Shown piece after piece: positions 5,139 through 5,874 of a DNA stretch of 5,874 nucleotides. The DNA is from Planctomycetota bacterium (GTDB lineage Bacteria > Planctomycetota > Planctomycetia > Gemmatales > Gemmataceae). The position numbers were made by a program, and so were the translations under genes. The notes below the pieces were generated by a model. It was given only the letters and a program-made list of their open reading frames with translations, was not told the DNA's origin and made no database searches. How positions within the stretch are numbered: position 1 is the first letter of the stretch; every line of letters begins with the position of its first letter. The stretch is from positions 1 through 5,874 of the forward strand of contig JACQFG010000125.1 in NCBI GenBank assembly GCA_016200155.1, given 5' to 3'.

Positions 5139-5612
5139 ATGATAGAGCGAATGATTGGGGACGCCTTTCCTCACGAGAACGCAACGATGCAACTCACCGA
5201 TGGGTGTATTCGCCAGGCAGCCGCACTTCCCCTGCGCCGGGGACGCGTCTGCCTGATCACCTCCCGCAACGGCAAACGCTGGGTGATCCCGAAGGGCTGG
5301 ATCGATCCGGGTCAGACCGCCGGGGAAACCGCCTTGCAAGAGGCGTGGGAAGAGGCCGGGCTCGTCGGCGCCCTCGAACGCGAGCCGATCGGCAGCTATC
5401 TCTACGAGAAGGAAGATCAGCGCTACCACGTCACGGTGTTTGTCATGAAGGTGACGGAGGTCGCACAAGATTGGCCCGAACGCAGCTTCCGCGAACGCTC
5501 CTGGGTCAGCCCGGCCGGCTTCTTCGACCGCATCGAGGACACGGGCCTGGCCGATATCGTCCGCATGACGGTCCTGCAACACGCCGCGGAGCATTCCGCC
5601 GCCGAAGCGTGA
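5139..5612 (+). CDS. NUDIX hydrolase, diphosphoinositol-phosphatase-like subgroup
   Basis: NUDIX enzymes hydrolyse nucleoside or other diphosphates linked to a moiety X, using a metal-binding Nudix box. The 157-residue frame holds one such domain: RQAAALPLRRGRVCLITSRN (25-44), WVIPKGW (48-54) and the box from G53 to L75. RWVIPKGW followed by EAWEEAG resembles the small bacterial proteins related to diphosphoinositol polyphosphate phosphohydrolases. The metal ligands are kept (E68, E71, E72 of QEAWEEAG). Two consensus positions differ: Q59 where GX5E has Glu, and Q67 where REUXEE has Arg. WVSPAGFFDRI (122-132) is the usual C-terminal element. The start is uncertain: ATG 5139 has AAGGGG 11 nt upstream, while ATG 5187 gives 141 residues and begins just before the conserved RQAAALP. 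The gene is monocistronic here and divergent from glmS. The substrate cannot be named. Confidence 0.88.
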   Translation: MIERMIGDAFPHENATMQLTDGCIRQAAALPLRRGRVCLITSRNGKRWVIPKGWIDPGQTAGETALQEAWEEAGLVGALEREPIGSYLYEKEDQRYHVTVFVMKVTEVAQDWPERSFRERSWVSPAGFFDRIEDTGLADIVRMTVLQHAAEHSAAEA

Positions 5613-5646
5613 ACATCCCACCACGGAGACGCCCTTGTCGGTTCAT

Positions 5647-5697
5647 GGGGAATCTCCACCATCCCATAAGGGAAGGAGTTCCATGTGGAAATTCCCC
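5647..5697 (+). other. Imperfect hairpin with 14 Watson-Crick pairs and AAGGAG in its loop
   Basis: The arm 5647-5662 pairs with 5683-5697: seven pairs (GGGGAAT with ATTCCCC), a C/A mismatch, five pairs (TCCAC with GTGGA), a bulged C and two more pairs. In the 20-nt loop CCC (5663-5665) can pair with GGG (5670-5672), and AAGGAG (5673-5678) stays open. There is no T-run after it, so it is a poor intrinsic terminator. It lies 34 nt past the NUDIX stop. Confidence 0.6.
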
Positions 5698-5785
5698 TCC
5701 TCGTTGCAACCGATTGACTTGCTGGACGTTGCGGCAAATCTTTGAAGGAATCCCCAACTCGAAGGGGTGTCAGGCGGCGCCCATC

Positions 5786-5811
5786 GGTCTGGGAAATCCT
5801 ACTCCCAGACC
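5786..5811. other. Perfect 9-bp inverted repeat
   Basis: GGTCTGGGA (5786-5794) and TCCCAGACC (5803-5811) are exact reverse complements around an 8-nt loop. No T-run follows on either strand. It lies 7 bp before the heptamer array at 5819 and could be a weak or Rho-assisted transcript end or a protein-binding palindrome. Confidence 0.5.
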
Positions 5812-5818
5812 CAGGCCA

Positions 5819-5848
5819 CCCACTACCCACTACCCACTACCCACTACC
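5819..5848 (+). repeat. Heptamer tandem repeat (CCCACTA)x4
   Basis: There are four perfect copies of a 7-bp unit plus CC. The period is the same as in the arrays upstream of the NUDIX gene and the unit shares the CACT core (CACTACC against CACTCAC), but it is a different sequence. Confidence 0.93.
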
Positions 5849-5874
5849 GGGCACACCAACGGACTTTGCATTCG

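Larger units (their letters stand above)
5613..5874. other. Non-coding, structured region after the NUDIX gene
   Basis: No convincing gene occupies these 262 bp to the window edge. They hold an imperfect hairpin with 14 Watson-Crick pairs (5647-5697), a 20-codon ORF with a good ribosome binding site (5683-5745), an 8-bp palindrome GTTGCAAC (5703-5710), a perfect 9-bp hairpin (5786-5811) and a heptamer array (5819-5848). Minus-strand frames crossing here continue as shadows into the NUDIX gene. Confidence 0.6.

Noticed and set aside
5101..5143. Sigma-70 promoter for the NUDIX gene (TTGACT at 5114, GATGAT at 5138)
   Set aside because: The spacing of 18 is acceptable but the -10 is poor and would overlap the ATG at 5139. 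It would only fit if translation starts at 5187, so I did not list it.
5423..5830. Minus-strand frame of 135 codons over the NUDIX 3' end and the last intergenic region
   Set aside because: More than half is antisense to the NUDIX gene; the rest translates hairpins and the repeat array, with no motif.

Overview
The window is GC-rich bacterial chromosome and looks like a planctomycete, most plausibly of the Pirellulales type. Three things point there: a GlmU of the alternative (NTP_transf_4 plus left-handed beta-helix) type beside glmS, a short Tyr/Pro-rich exported protein of a kind common in that phylum, and short intergenic elements with the core GCCCGAAGCGCAAGC, a dispersed motif I associate with these genomes. 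The assignment rests on recognition, not on a search.

Layout from left to right. The 3' end of a membrane-protein gene with a coiled-coil-like N-terminal part (+) overlaps pdxJ (+) by ATGA. pdxJ converges on a small secreted-protein gene (-), and a perfect 19-bp hairpin lies between their stop codons. Further right and also on the minus strand are the alternative glmU and then glmS. Transcription therefore runs glmS, glmU-like, secreted protein, with gaps of 56 and 73 bp. A 292-bp divergent intergenic region carries inverted arrays of a 7-bp repeat. It is followed by a NUDIX hydrolase gene (+). The last 262 bp have no convincing gene, but hold a 14-bp-paired hairpin, a 9-bp hairpin and a second, different 7-bp tandem repeat.

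Functionally, GlmS makes glucosamine-6-phosphate and the GlmU-like protein is predicted to perform the final acetylation and uridylylation to UDP-GlcNAc, the precursor for peptidoglycan and lipopolysaccharide. The intervening mutase GlmM is not in the window. PdxJ closes the ring of pyridoxine 5'-phosphate (vitamin B6). The NUDIX enzyme probably hydrolyses a diphosphate compound, substrate unknown.

I see no mobile element, CRISPR array, tRNA or rRNA and no novel multi-gene system. The unexplained signals are in the non-coding DNA: a 22-nt element found just 3' of three of the five visible stop codons, always in the sense of the gene; the facing heptamer arrays ending in a T-run upstream of glmS; a hairpin able to mask the ribosome binding site of the secreted-protein gene; and the structured region after the NUDIX gene.
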